IMG/VR virus record: IMGVR_UViG_3300009194_000008
Location: 34,859 to 98,858 of that record
From: a virus
DNA length: 64,000 nt
Reading direction: 5' to 3' (one strand)
The notes under the pieces are model-generated. The model was not told the DNA's origin. It did not search any database and saw only the letters and a list, made by a program, of their open reading frames with translations. Each line of letters starts with the position of its first letter. Position 1 is the first letter of the stretch. Shown here piece after piece: positions 50,177 to 57,070 of the stretch. A program made the translations under genes and the position numbers.

Positions 50177-50692
50177 GTGTTTGGACGTACCATGCGCCTT
50201 CGTCGCTACGCCCGACGCCTGGCCACCCTCCGCCCCAACAGCACTGACAGTGCCGTGATTGCCAACCAACTGGCGGATTTGTGGCGTGGGTTTCGCGTCA
50301 AGGACCTCGTCTATCATCCACCCACTAAGAGAGCAACTACGCACCTGACTGTATGGTGGCCAACACTCCCTGAACTGGTACGCGATCTTCAACACCACAA
50401 CCACTTGATTGCCGAGCAGGCCGATCGGCGATTGGAGATGGACGCCCATCAGCGCGGGCGTACGCAAACCCACACGGTGTTGGATTTCTACCTGGCGGAC
50501 GAGAACCGCTTTCCAGTCGATGAGATCCACCTACTGCGCCGTCTACAAGGCCTATTACAGGAGCATGCCTATCTGGTGGACCAACATACCAGTCACTTCT
50601 ACCAACGGCTCTCTGAGCCCTTCTACGAGGATATCATCGTCCTTACGCAAACCCTTATCGACCTCAGCCTACCGGAGGCGCCTATCAGCTAA
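50177..50692 (+). CDS. Hypothetical protein (171 aa)
   Basis: Starts at a GTG preceded by AAGGAG (7 nt spacing); frames further upstream lack a ribosome site. Basic N-terminus (RTMRLRRYARRLATLRP), then helical with many His, Arg and Leu ('DLQHHNHLIAEQADRRLEMDAHQRGRTQ'). No membrane segment. Upstream gap 50032-50176 holds a promoter-like 'TGCTATCATGTGTC' and nothing else visible. Confidence 0.5.
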   Translation: MFGRTMRLRRYARRLATLRPNSTDSAVIANQLADLWRGFRVKDLVYHPPTKRATTHLTVWWPTLPELVRDLQHHNHLIAEQADRRLEMDAHQRGRTQTHTVLDFYLADENRFPVDEIHLLRRLQGLLQEHAYLVDQHTSHFYQRLSEPFYEDIIVLTQTLIDLSLPEAPIS

Positions 50693-50778
50693 TCAATAAC
50701 TGACCAAACGATGTGCGAGAATAACGCACCGGGAACGTACTCCCAACTCACCGTTGGTGAAGCAGCGAGAGAATAACC

Positions 50779-51537
50779 ATGTCAAAAACCGTAAAAGAGC
50801 TATTAAGCGATCCCCTGAAGGGGACGAACCGCGCTAAGGGGATACTCTGTTATCTCTTTCGCCACGTACTGCTCTGGCGTAAAGTCAATCAGTTTGCGTG
50901 GGACAAGCGTGCACGGCTTTATTTCCAAAAGGAGCATAATAAGCACTCGAAAGACAAAGGGAATCTCAACAAGGCCCTCGTCCACGACGAGTTCACCTGG
51001 GGCGCCTTTAAAAGCGCCATTGATTTCCTCAATCCCGTTGGGGCTACGTTAACCATCCAGTTGACCTGGAAGAGCAACAAGGTCTCGCGGTATTCCATCA
51101 TCATCGATCCCGCAGAGGATGAGTCCGATCCTGTGTTGAACCTGTTCGATGTCGATACACCTAGCGATGTGTTTAAAACACACAAGGACAAGAAGCCGCC
51201 GAATACGCTGGCGCGCTTGTTTCGCAAGATTGTCTCGGAGGAAGGCATTACCGCTACTCAATGGGCGGCGCTACTGGTGGCCTACGTGCGCAATCCTATG
51301 AATGGCGTCCCGCAGAACTCCCGTGACGAGAACTCCGCCATCGGGACCTTACAGCGGGAATTATTAAAACCTCGGATGTCGTGGGCAGTCTTCCGTAAGG
51401 GGTTGAATCTGTTGAACCCCAAACAGGTTGATTATGTCTTGGAAATGCGCTGGTCGAACAACCCCGGCGATGTAACCACCCATGTGGTCACCATGCGTGA
51501 CCCCCTTTCCATGATACCCCCGTCTACCGAAAAATAA
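50779..51537 (+). CDS. Internally duplicated protein (252 aa)
   Basis: GAGAGAATAACC before ATG. Residues ~30-115 and ~160-245 are diverged copies: 'NKALVHDEFTWGAFKSAIDFLNPVGATLTIQLTWKSN...YSIIIDP' versus 'QRELLKPRMSWAVFRKGLNLLNPKQVDYVLEMRWSNN...HVVTMRDP'. The shared 'W-x-x-F-[RK]-x-x-[IL]-[DN]-[FL]-LNP' helix plus strands suggests a tandem DNA- or protein-binding domain. Function unknown. Confidence 0.65.
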   Translation: MSKTVKELLSDPLKGTNRAKGILCYLFRHVLLWRKVNQFAWDKRARLYFQKEHNKHSKDKGNLNKALVHDEFTWGAFKSAIDFLNPVGATLTIQLTWKSNKVSRYSIIIDPAEDESDPVLNLFDVDTPSDVFKTHKDKKPPNTLARLFRKIVSEEGITATQWAALLVAYVRNPMNGVPQNSRDENSAIGTLQRELLKPRMSWAVFRKGLNLLNPKQVDYVLEMRWSNNPGDVTTHVVTMRDPLSMIPPSTEK

Positions 51538-51551
51538 CCTAAGGATGATTC

Positions 51552-52010
51552 ATGTCGCAGGTAGCTTACATGGACACCACGTTGGGTGATGGACACACTC
51601 ATATTAACGTGGGAAGTTTAGCAAACACCGCTCTGGGTCGGATGCTACATTATTACGACCCGACTCCCAAACAGACCCATGAAGGAATGTCCTTCCACAT
51701 GTACGCAGGGTTCTATTTCTACCTGATCACGTCAGGAGATAATGGACGCTTCCTGAGGGCCCAAACACATCGTGAGTTGGATGCCAAACGCAAGTACACA
51801 TGGGAAAACGTGCCAGGTCTGGAAACCCACCTCGAGGCTGTGTTGAGCTACAACCTTCGCAAGTCGCCCTTGGCGATACCGCTGTTGGTTCAACATGACC
51901 TACCCATCGAGTGGAGTGAACCGGACCGGGCATTGCGTAATGCCGAGCGGCGCTGGCTGCGGGTGGTGCAACGTACGGTTGCCCGGCTGCGGAATGAATA
52001 CACATCCTGA
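51552..52010 (+). CDS. Hypothetical protein (152 aa)
   Basis: AAGGATGATTC before ATG. Mixed fold, 'ALGRMLHYYDPTPKQTHEGMSFHMYAGFYFYLITSGDNGRFL', then helical and basic ('NAERRWLRVVQRTVARLRNEYTS'). No recognised motif. It ends a + strand run closed by a hairpin. Confidence 0.5.
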   Translation: MSQVAYMDTTLGDGHTHINVGSLANTALGRMLHYYDPTPKQTHEGMSFHMYAGFYFYLITSGDNGRFLRAQTHRELDAKRKYTWENVPGLETHLEAVLSYNLRKSPLAIPLLVQHDLPIEWSEPDRALRNAERRWLRVVQRTVARLRNEYTS

Positions 52011-52020
52011 CGGTTCACCG

Positions 52021-52048
52021 TAACCCTCTCCCTCCGGGGAGGGGGTTA
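52021..52048 (+). terminator. Hairpin terminator
   Basis: TAACCCTCTCCC-tccg-GGGAGGGGGTTA, a 12-bp stem with one G-T wobble, enclosed by GACGG...CCGTC. Confidence 0.75.
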
Positions 52049-52074
52049 TTCCGTCATGCCCAAGAGAGAACACC

Positions 52075-52614
52075 ATGAGTGAACGGACGCTGGTTTTTGA
52101 TCCCCACTACCCTGGCCGGTGGGGAAAGCAGACACTGGATATCCTCAGTGATGTGGTTAATTACGACCACATTGCCTTCCCTTATACCTACAACTGGTTA
52201 CGCGTTACCCAGGAAGACCAGTTCATCAACAAACTTCTTCATATGTCAGGGATTACCCTAGGCGCTAACCGGGTGGGAATAAAAGGACCCCAATACTGGT
52301 CCGATGATCCCGGTAATGTCGACTGGGAGTCCATGCTCCTTGTTGAACTGGGGCGGCCCTTAAGTGCGCGTGCTTGGTCGTATTTGTCGGGTAGTGGTTC
52401 GTTTGACACACTGACCGAAGAAGATCATCAGGACTTTCTAACCCTCGCCACACAACTCATTCCTTCACGTGTGGCTGTCTTGGGTGAGACATGGCAAACA
52501 ACCATCACTTTCATTATCGGTGGACAACCTTACGAACGAGTCAAGACATTCCTCGATTACGTTTTAGATGGTAACGCTCCCGATTCGGGTTTGGTTGTCT
52601 TTCTAGATCTGTGA
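52075..52614 (+). CDS. Hypothetical protein (179 aa)
   Basis: AAGAGAGAACACC before ATG. Alpha/beta, with 'LSDVVNYDHIAFPYTYNWLRVTQEDQFINKLLHMSG' and a C-terminal 'FLDYVLDGNAPDSGLVVFLDL' ending in hydrophobic strands. No membrane segment or known motif. Followed by a canonical intrinsic terminator. Confidence 0.5.
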   Translation: MSERTLVFDPHYPGRWGKQTLDILSDVVNYDHIAFPYTYNWLRVTQEDQFINKLLHMSGITLGANRVGIKGPQYWSDDPGNVDWESMLLVELGRPLSARAWSYLSGSGSFDTLTEEDHQDFLTLATQLIPSRVAVLGETWQTTITFIIGGQPYERVKTFLDYVLDGNAPDSGLVVFLDL

Positions 52615-52619
52615 AACAC

Positions 52620-52651
52620 AGGCGTCCTGCTGGGACGCCTTCTTTTTTTTT
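52620..52651 (+). terminator. Canonical rho-independent terminator
   Basis: AGGCGTCC-loop-GGACGCCT followed by TCTTTTTTTTT, the only window terminator with the full bacterial form (stem plus long T-run). Confidence 0.92.
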
Positions 52652-52660
52652 GTTCCTCAC

Positions 52661-52683
52661 CAGTCAGGTTATCGTATAGACCC
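52661..52683 (+). promoter_or_regulatory. Promoter-like TCGTATAGAC motif
   Basis: CAGTCAGGTTATCGTATAGACCC, about 20-40 nt upstream of the 326-aa gene and right after a terminator, which makes a promoter here likely. It shares TCGTATAGAC with the site at 46841. Confidence 0.4.
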
Positions 52684-52703
52684 TTATCACTGGAGTTACC
52701 CCC

Positions 52704-53684
52704 ATGTCACGTATTGCCCGTCCGGCCTTTAATGGGAGTCCTACCGATTCCTTACAGGCCGTGGATGTCTACGGTGAAGTCTCCGATAGCGTCCGGAATA
52801 AATTTACCACTCAGTTCTCGGCCTTTGGTCAATCACTACAAGAGAGTCTGGGGCGCGTACAGAACCAGTTGATCGGTGTAGGTAACCAACTTAATGCCGG
52901 TACCGTGGATTATGCCACCGCCACACAGCGGGTTAAGAGTATTCTACGTGGGGCCCGGGGGGATCTGGACACCATTGGTGATGACCTCAAGGATTCCATC
53001 CTGGAGGGTGTCGGGATAGACCCCACCAAAGCCAAACAACTCAAGGTCAATCTCGAGTCCGGGGTACAACGTATTCGGGATGCTGACCTTAACAACGCCC
53101 AAGGGGTGATGGCACTGTTGCGGGATGTGACTGGCAACGATGTCTTTAGCGTCCTAGACTTGGATGCCGAAGTCGGTGTCCTTCGCGGAGTGTTGGAAGA
53201 GGTCTCCGCTTGGGGTGTTCCCGAACTGGTCGATAGTGTCCTGTCGGAAATCGACGACCCAGAAGTTCGCCGACAAGTGGTTCAAGCCAGTACCGATCGC
53301 TTGAGCCAGGATTCCGACATCGATGGCATTGAAGCCATCCTTAACCAGGTGGATGCTTCGGCCTTAACGGCTAACCGTCCCGACTTTCCGAAAAAGGTAC
53401 TCGAACGCTACAAGTTCACGTCTGGCGTGACGCCAGACCAATACCCCGATAAACTTGCTCAATTAGTCGGGGTGATGGATAAGCTTCATCCGGATTGGTT
53501 CTGGACACGGCGCGGTGGTGAAGATGTCTGGAACCTGAGCATCATTCGCACGGCCAGTGACGATGCCAAACAGTTGTTCTACTCAGACCCCGACTACCGC
53601 ACACCGGCGTTGATTGCCCCGCTCTATCCCGAGAAGGAATTCACCGCCCTTGCCCGAAAACTCTATCCCGGCATTGCTTTTTAA
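52704..53684 (+). CDS. Virion-associated protein, helical (326 aa)
   Basis: CTGGAGTTACCCCC before ATG. Long helical first half with coiled-coil character ('FGQSLQESLGRVQNQLIGVGNQLNAG', 'LRGARGDLDTIGDDLKDSILEGVG'), then 'DPEVRRQVVQASTDRLSQDSDIDGIEAIL' and a beta-containing end ('HPDWFWTRRGGEDVWNLSIIRT'). No membrane segment. Its shape fits a tape-measure-like or tail/baseplate protein of jumbo phages, but no family is recognised. Confidence 0.5.
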   Translation: MSRIARPAFNGSPTDSLQAVDVYGEVSDSVRNKFTTQFSAFGQSLQESLGRVQNQLIGVGNQLNAGTVDYATATQRVKSILRGARGDLDTIGDDLKDSILEGVGIDPTKAKQLKVNLESGVQRIRDADLNNAQGVMALLRDVTGNDVFSVLDLDAEVGVLRGVLEEVSAWGVPELVDSVLSEIDDPEVRRQVVQASTDRLSQDSDIDGIEAILNQVDASALTANRPDFPKKVLERYKFTSGVTPDQYPDKLAQLVGVMDKLHPDWFWTRRGGEDVWNLSIIRTASDDAKQLFYSDPDYRTPALIAPLYPEKEFTALARKLYPGIAF

Positions 53685-53699
53685 GTCACGGCATAAACC

Positions 53700-53721
53700 G
53701 AGCCCCCAGTCACGGGGGCTC
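53700..53721. terminator. Bidirectional hairpin terminator
   Basis: GAGCCCCC-agtcac-GGGGGCTC, preceded by CACGGCATAAACC and followed by AATTATGCG, between convergent genes. Confidence 0.8.
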
Positions 53722-53734
53722 AATTATGCGTCGA

Positions 53735-54499
53735 TCACCAATCCAGGTAGGAGGGCGTCGAGGGTTTACTAACCCCCTTGCTCCATCCCAGATCCGCGGC
53801 CAAGGATTCATAGTCCACGGCGTTGGATTCCATACCCGAGGCTTTCTGCTGGCGCTGTTCTTCGGCCAGGCCCCACAGCATGGTCGGGGTAACTTCTACT
53901 TGAGAGAACGACTCGAGGGCCGGGGAGTAGTATTTGTTGGCGTTGTAGATACCGCCCTCATTAACAAAGTCCCAGGTCACGATGTCACGGGTGTATTTCA
54001 CCCCACGCATCATGTCGTCCACGGTCAGACTACGGACGGAGAAGTAGACGTTCTCATGGGGGTTGTCCAGCGCGTCCTTGAGAACCTGACCATAGGGACC
54101 GGAGGGACGCACTTCACCAATGACCACAGTGACCGGACGCCCTTTCTCGTCTTTCTGACCCGGCTCCAGACGCAGGTTGCGAATATGGAACGCGACACGG
54201 TCGGAATCAATCTGGCGAATACGACCGATGAAGGCTTGATCGGATTGACCGCCCTGTTTCTCGGGGTGCTTGTACTCGCCGCGCAGCACACCTTTCTCCA
54301 GCATCCGCATCAGCGGGGAGCCTTGTTGGAAGAAGGGGACGGCCGATTGCAGGTCATAGAACATTCCGGCGCTGTTATACGCCCCATAGGCACCCAGCAC
54401 AACGGTGTAGTAGCCGTCGTGGTCGGGCTTTAACACCCCTTTCTTTTGCGTGCCCATGAGCATGGTACAGCCCATGGAGACACTGCGGTTCATTTGCAT
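53735..54499 (-). CDS. Prohead protease
   Basis: 254 aa, GAGGACGTAATC before ATG. 'LRGEYKHPE' (His78) and 'NVYFSVRSL' (Ser154) match the His/Ser catalytic positions of the T4 gp21/phiKZ gp175-type head maturation proteases (S77-like). 'IDSDRVAFHIRNLRLE', 'GEVRPSGPYGQVL' and 'DIVTWDFVNEGG' are further family landmarks. It would cut scaffold and head-protein propeptides during capsid maturation. Position ahead of the RNA polymerase genes parallels phiKZ. Confidence 0.8.
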   Translation of the reverse strand: MQMNRSVSMGCTMLMGTQKKGVLKPDHDGYYTVVLGAYGAYNSAGMFYDLQSAVPFFQQGSPLMRMLEKGVLRGEYKHPEKQGGQSDQAFIGRIRQIDSDRVAFHIRNLRLEPGQKDEKGRPVTVVIGEVRPSGPYGQVLKDALDNPHENVYFSVRSLTVDDMMRGVKYTRDIVTWDFVNEGGIYNANKYYSPALESFSQVEVTPTMLWGLAEEQRQQKASGMESNAVDYESLAADLGWSKGVSKPSTPSYLDW

Positions 54500-54501
54500 G
54501 A

Positions 54502-55221
54502 TTACGTCCTCAACAATGATTCAATACGTTCCACCCGCTCACTGGGGTTGACCAGGGCTGACGAGATACTATCCCCAAAATACGCCCCGATGAGCTTACT
54601 GGTGGTGTCAGAAGTGTTATAAATCACACTACGGAACGGCACGACTTTCGGTGGGATCTTCTCCACGTCGGCCGGTTTAAAGATCACATGACGGTAGAGT
54701 CGCATGATGTCTTGTGGGTCACGGGCAATCGTGGACATGATCAGGTCCAGTACCGCGCGGTTACCCAAGTTGATTCCGGCATGGAGCTCAGCGGTTTCAA
54801 ACAACCGTGCCAGATCGAAATAGTTCAGGTACCAAGGAATACGTCCCTTGGCAATGAACTCATCGTAGATGTAGTAGGTGATCGTGTCGTTCTTCACCAG
54901 ATCGGTAGAATAGAAGACTTGATCACCTGCGGCAAAGTGGAATTCCAAATACGTCGTGCCGTCAATCTCCACGGTTTCGGTACTGGCTGGAAGAATCCGC
55001 ATCATCGCATTGGTCAGTGATACCGCGTACACACTGTCGTCCATGATGATGGCAAAGATGCCGAGGATATGCACCTCGGCACCAATGCTGGCCAGATGAC
55101 GTCCCAGGTACCGCTCGGGTACCTGGATTTTGCACGCCTTGGTCGTGAAGAGCCCACCATCTTCCTGCTCTTTCAGGTGGGTATTGACAGCCGCCGCATC
55201 ACGCCGATACGGTTGCGTCAT
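54502..55221 (-). CDS. Conserved unknown of jumbo-phage head block
   Basis: About 239 aa from the ATG with GGAGGCAGTTGAGG upstream. Soluble, mixed fold: 'HLASIGAEVHILGIFAIIMDDSVYAVSLTNAMMRIL', 'LARLFETAELHAGINLGNRAVLDLIMSTI', then 'VIYNTSDTTSKLIGAYFGDSISSALVNP'. No catalytic motif. It lies 3 nt from the protease and overlaps the 552-aa gene, matching the position of an unknown between head protease and polymerase genes in phiKZ-type genomes. Confidence 0.6.
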   Translation of the reverse strand: MTQPYRRDAAAVNTHLKEQEDGGLFTTKACKIQVPERYLGRHLASIGAEVHILGIFAIIMDDSVYAVSLTNAMMRILPASTETVEIDGTTYLEFHFAAGDQVFYSTDLVKNDTITYYIYDEFIAKGRIPWYLNYFDLARLFETAELHAGINLGNRAVLDLIMSTIARDPQDIMRLYRHVIFKPADVEKIPPKVVPFRSVIYNTSDTTSKLIGAYFGDSISSALVNPSERVERIESLLRT

Positions 55222-56857
55222 CCTCAACTGCCTCCTGCTTGGCCTCGTCAGCCTCTTCAGACTCGACGATGTCCTCTTCTTCAGTGGTCACGTCCGAGGC
55301 TTCTTCCGCCACCGGAGACTCGGGCTCAACTTCAGCGGCCGGATTCTCCTCCGGGACCACTTCGCTGCCCTCATCGTGGTTACGGATGTCTTCCACGAAG
55401 CTCTCGCTACGGATCTGCTTGACCAGCCACTGGGCGGTCATCTCGACAGTCGCCAGCGTGGCCAGTTCACGTGCCGGCATGTCAGGATGAGTCTTGGTGA
55501 TCCGATCCATGGACAGCAGGAACTCCCGATACGGCGTGTTCGGGTAGTAGACGTTACACACCAGCGCGGTGATGGTGCGCCACGGATCGTCCAGGTCATC
55601 CTCACGGAGGGCCTTGACTTCGCGGGTTACTCGAGTGACGAGTTCGTTGTAACCGATTTCCGGAAGACTGCCCGCGGCTTCGTCCTCGGCATCGTCCCCA
55701 GTAGGACGATGAATAAGTAGAGTGCGCAGAGTGTCACGGCGTTTACTGAGGTAGCGATCCAGTGCGGCTTGACGCAGCAAATAGTGTTTACGATCCCATT
55801 GGGTCTCAAGGTCTTCCTTGACCGCATCCAGATCCTTGGCCGCGAGGCGGGTCGGGGCCATGACTGCCGCACCCAACAGTTGCTTGACACTACCACCGGC
55901 TTCCAGCCAGTCAGCGTAGACGTCACCGTTGGCCCACACCGTCACGGACTGACCTTCGTTCTGCTTCTCCACATCGTAGCGGAACACCACACGCTTTTGC
56001 TGGCGGGCGCGAGCACGGAACTGATAGGCCTGACACAGCAGGGAACCGAACAGGGTATGCAGCTGTCCCAGGGCACCTTCCCACTCGTCGATCGAGACGG
56101 ACTCACCCGCGACATCCTGCGGCTCATGACACAGGTAGGCAGTCAGGAAGTAAGCCACCAGCAGACGGTCAGTGGTAAACGGCAGCTTACCGCGGTTGGC
56201 CATGGGTAGATCAGACGGGTGGAGTTCGCGACGATCCCCAAACAGCTCGTACCAGGTAATCCGCAGTTCTTCCTCTTGGTCCTGAAGGCTGGCCAGCCAC
56301 TCGGCAGTCTCTTGACCGTCAACGTGCTTGTTGGCCGTGATCCACTCGATCAGGGTTTCCATGGACGGGCAGTCCATGATGAACGTGCGATAGCTATCCC
56401 GCTGACGAACGTTACAGTACTGCTCCAGGATGTGGGTCGACAGTGATGCATCTTCATGGATCGAATGAAAGACGAACGGCTTGACTTCCAGTTTCGGGAC
56501 ACGGCTGTGCTCACCGATCTGATCGTACGCCGCCTTGATGGTCTTGCAGAACGGGACCACGACACCGCGTACGGTCTTGAGCATGCGACCCAGGCCTTGG
56601 GCCATCAGCGTGGTGAGTTCGTCGAACTCTTCCGCTTCACGCTCACCGACAACTTCATTGGAACGACGGACCAGGTCATTGAGAGCCATGGCCCGGTCAT
56701 TGGTCAGTTGCTTGTAATCCGGATCGACCGCGGCACGGATGTGACCCGCCATGATACCCACCGGGTAATGATCGGACTTGGGTGCCAGGACCAGGTTGTA
56801 CTCGGTCAGGGCACGGGCTACCGGGGCTGCCACCGACAGCGTAGGACGCTTCAACAT
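55199..56857 (-). CDS. Large conserved unknown with acidic tail
   Basis: 552 aa, AGGAGAGATTATC before ATG. Mostly helical ('MLKRPTLSVAAPVARALTEYNLVLAPKSDHYPVGIMAGHIRAAVDPDY' start), with a basic middle ('FRARARQQKRVVFRYDVEKQNEG') and a Glu/Asp/Pro/Val-rich last ~60 residues ('EEENPAAEVEPESPVAEEASDV'-type). No membrane segment. Probably virion-associated, as its neighbours are. Acidic tails of this type also end the portal-like protein. Confidence 0.55.
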   Translation of the reverse strand: MLKRPTLSVAAPVARALTEYNLVLAPKSDHYPVGIMAGHIRAAVDPDYKQLTNDRAMALNDLVRRSNEVVGEREAEEFDELTTLMAQGLGRMLKTVRGVVVPFCKTIKAAYDQIGEHSRVPKLEVKPFVFHSIHEDASLSTHILEQYCNVRQRDSYRTFIMDCPSMETLIEWITANKHVDGQETAEWLASLQDQEEELRITWYELFGDRRELHPSDLPMANRGKLPFTTDRLLVAYFLTAYLCHEPQDVAGESVSIDEWEGALGQLHTLFGSLLCQAYQFRARARQQKRVVFRYDVEKQNEGQSVTVWANGDVYADWLEAGGSVKQLLGAAVMAPTRLAAKDLDAVKEDLETQWDRKHYLLRQAALDRYLSKRRDTLRTLLIHRPTGDDAEDEAAGSLPEIGYNELVTRVTREVKALREDDLDDPWRTITALVCNVYYPNTPYREFLLSMDRITKTHPDMPARELATLATVEMTAQWLVKQIRSESFVEDIRNHDEGSEVVPEENPAAEVEPESPVAEEASDVTTEEEDIVESEEADEAKQEAVEDDATVSA

Positions 56858-56869
56858 GATAATCTCTCC

Positions 56870-57070
56870 TTAGGCGCCGAGGGCTTTAGCCATCCGAGAA
56901 GCCAGCAGCTCCTGGACGTCACGGGTATTTTGTTGCTCACCTTGCAGATGAGTGGAGATTTCCTCCCCACCCATGACTTTCTGCAGGGCCTGTTCACCTA
57001 GGGCGAGGGCACCTGACAACACGGCCAGGTTCTCGGCGTAGGCAGTATTAGGACTCTGGGGCTTTGACAT
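56870..57070 (-). CDS. Small helical protein (66 aa)
   Basis: AGGAGAGAAAG before ATG. One amphipathic helical chain rich in Ala, Gln and Glu ('TAYAENLAVLSGALALGEQALQKVMGGEE'). Its start overlaps the 3' end of the beta gene by 23 nt, so it is translated in the same message. Possibly a small virion or polymerase-associated protein; function unknown. Confidence 0.5.
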   Translation of the reverse strand: MSKPQSPNTAYAENLAVLSGALALGEQALQKVMGGEEISTHLQGEQQNTRDVQELLASRMAKALGA

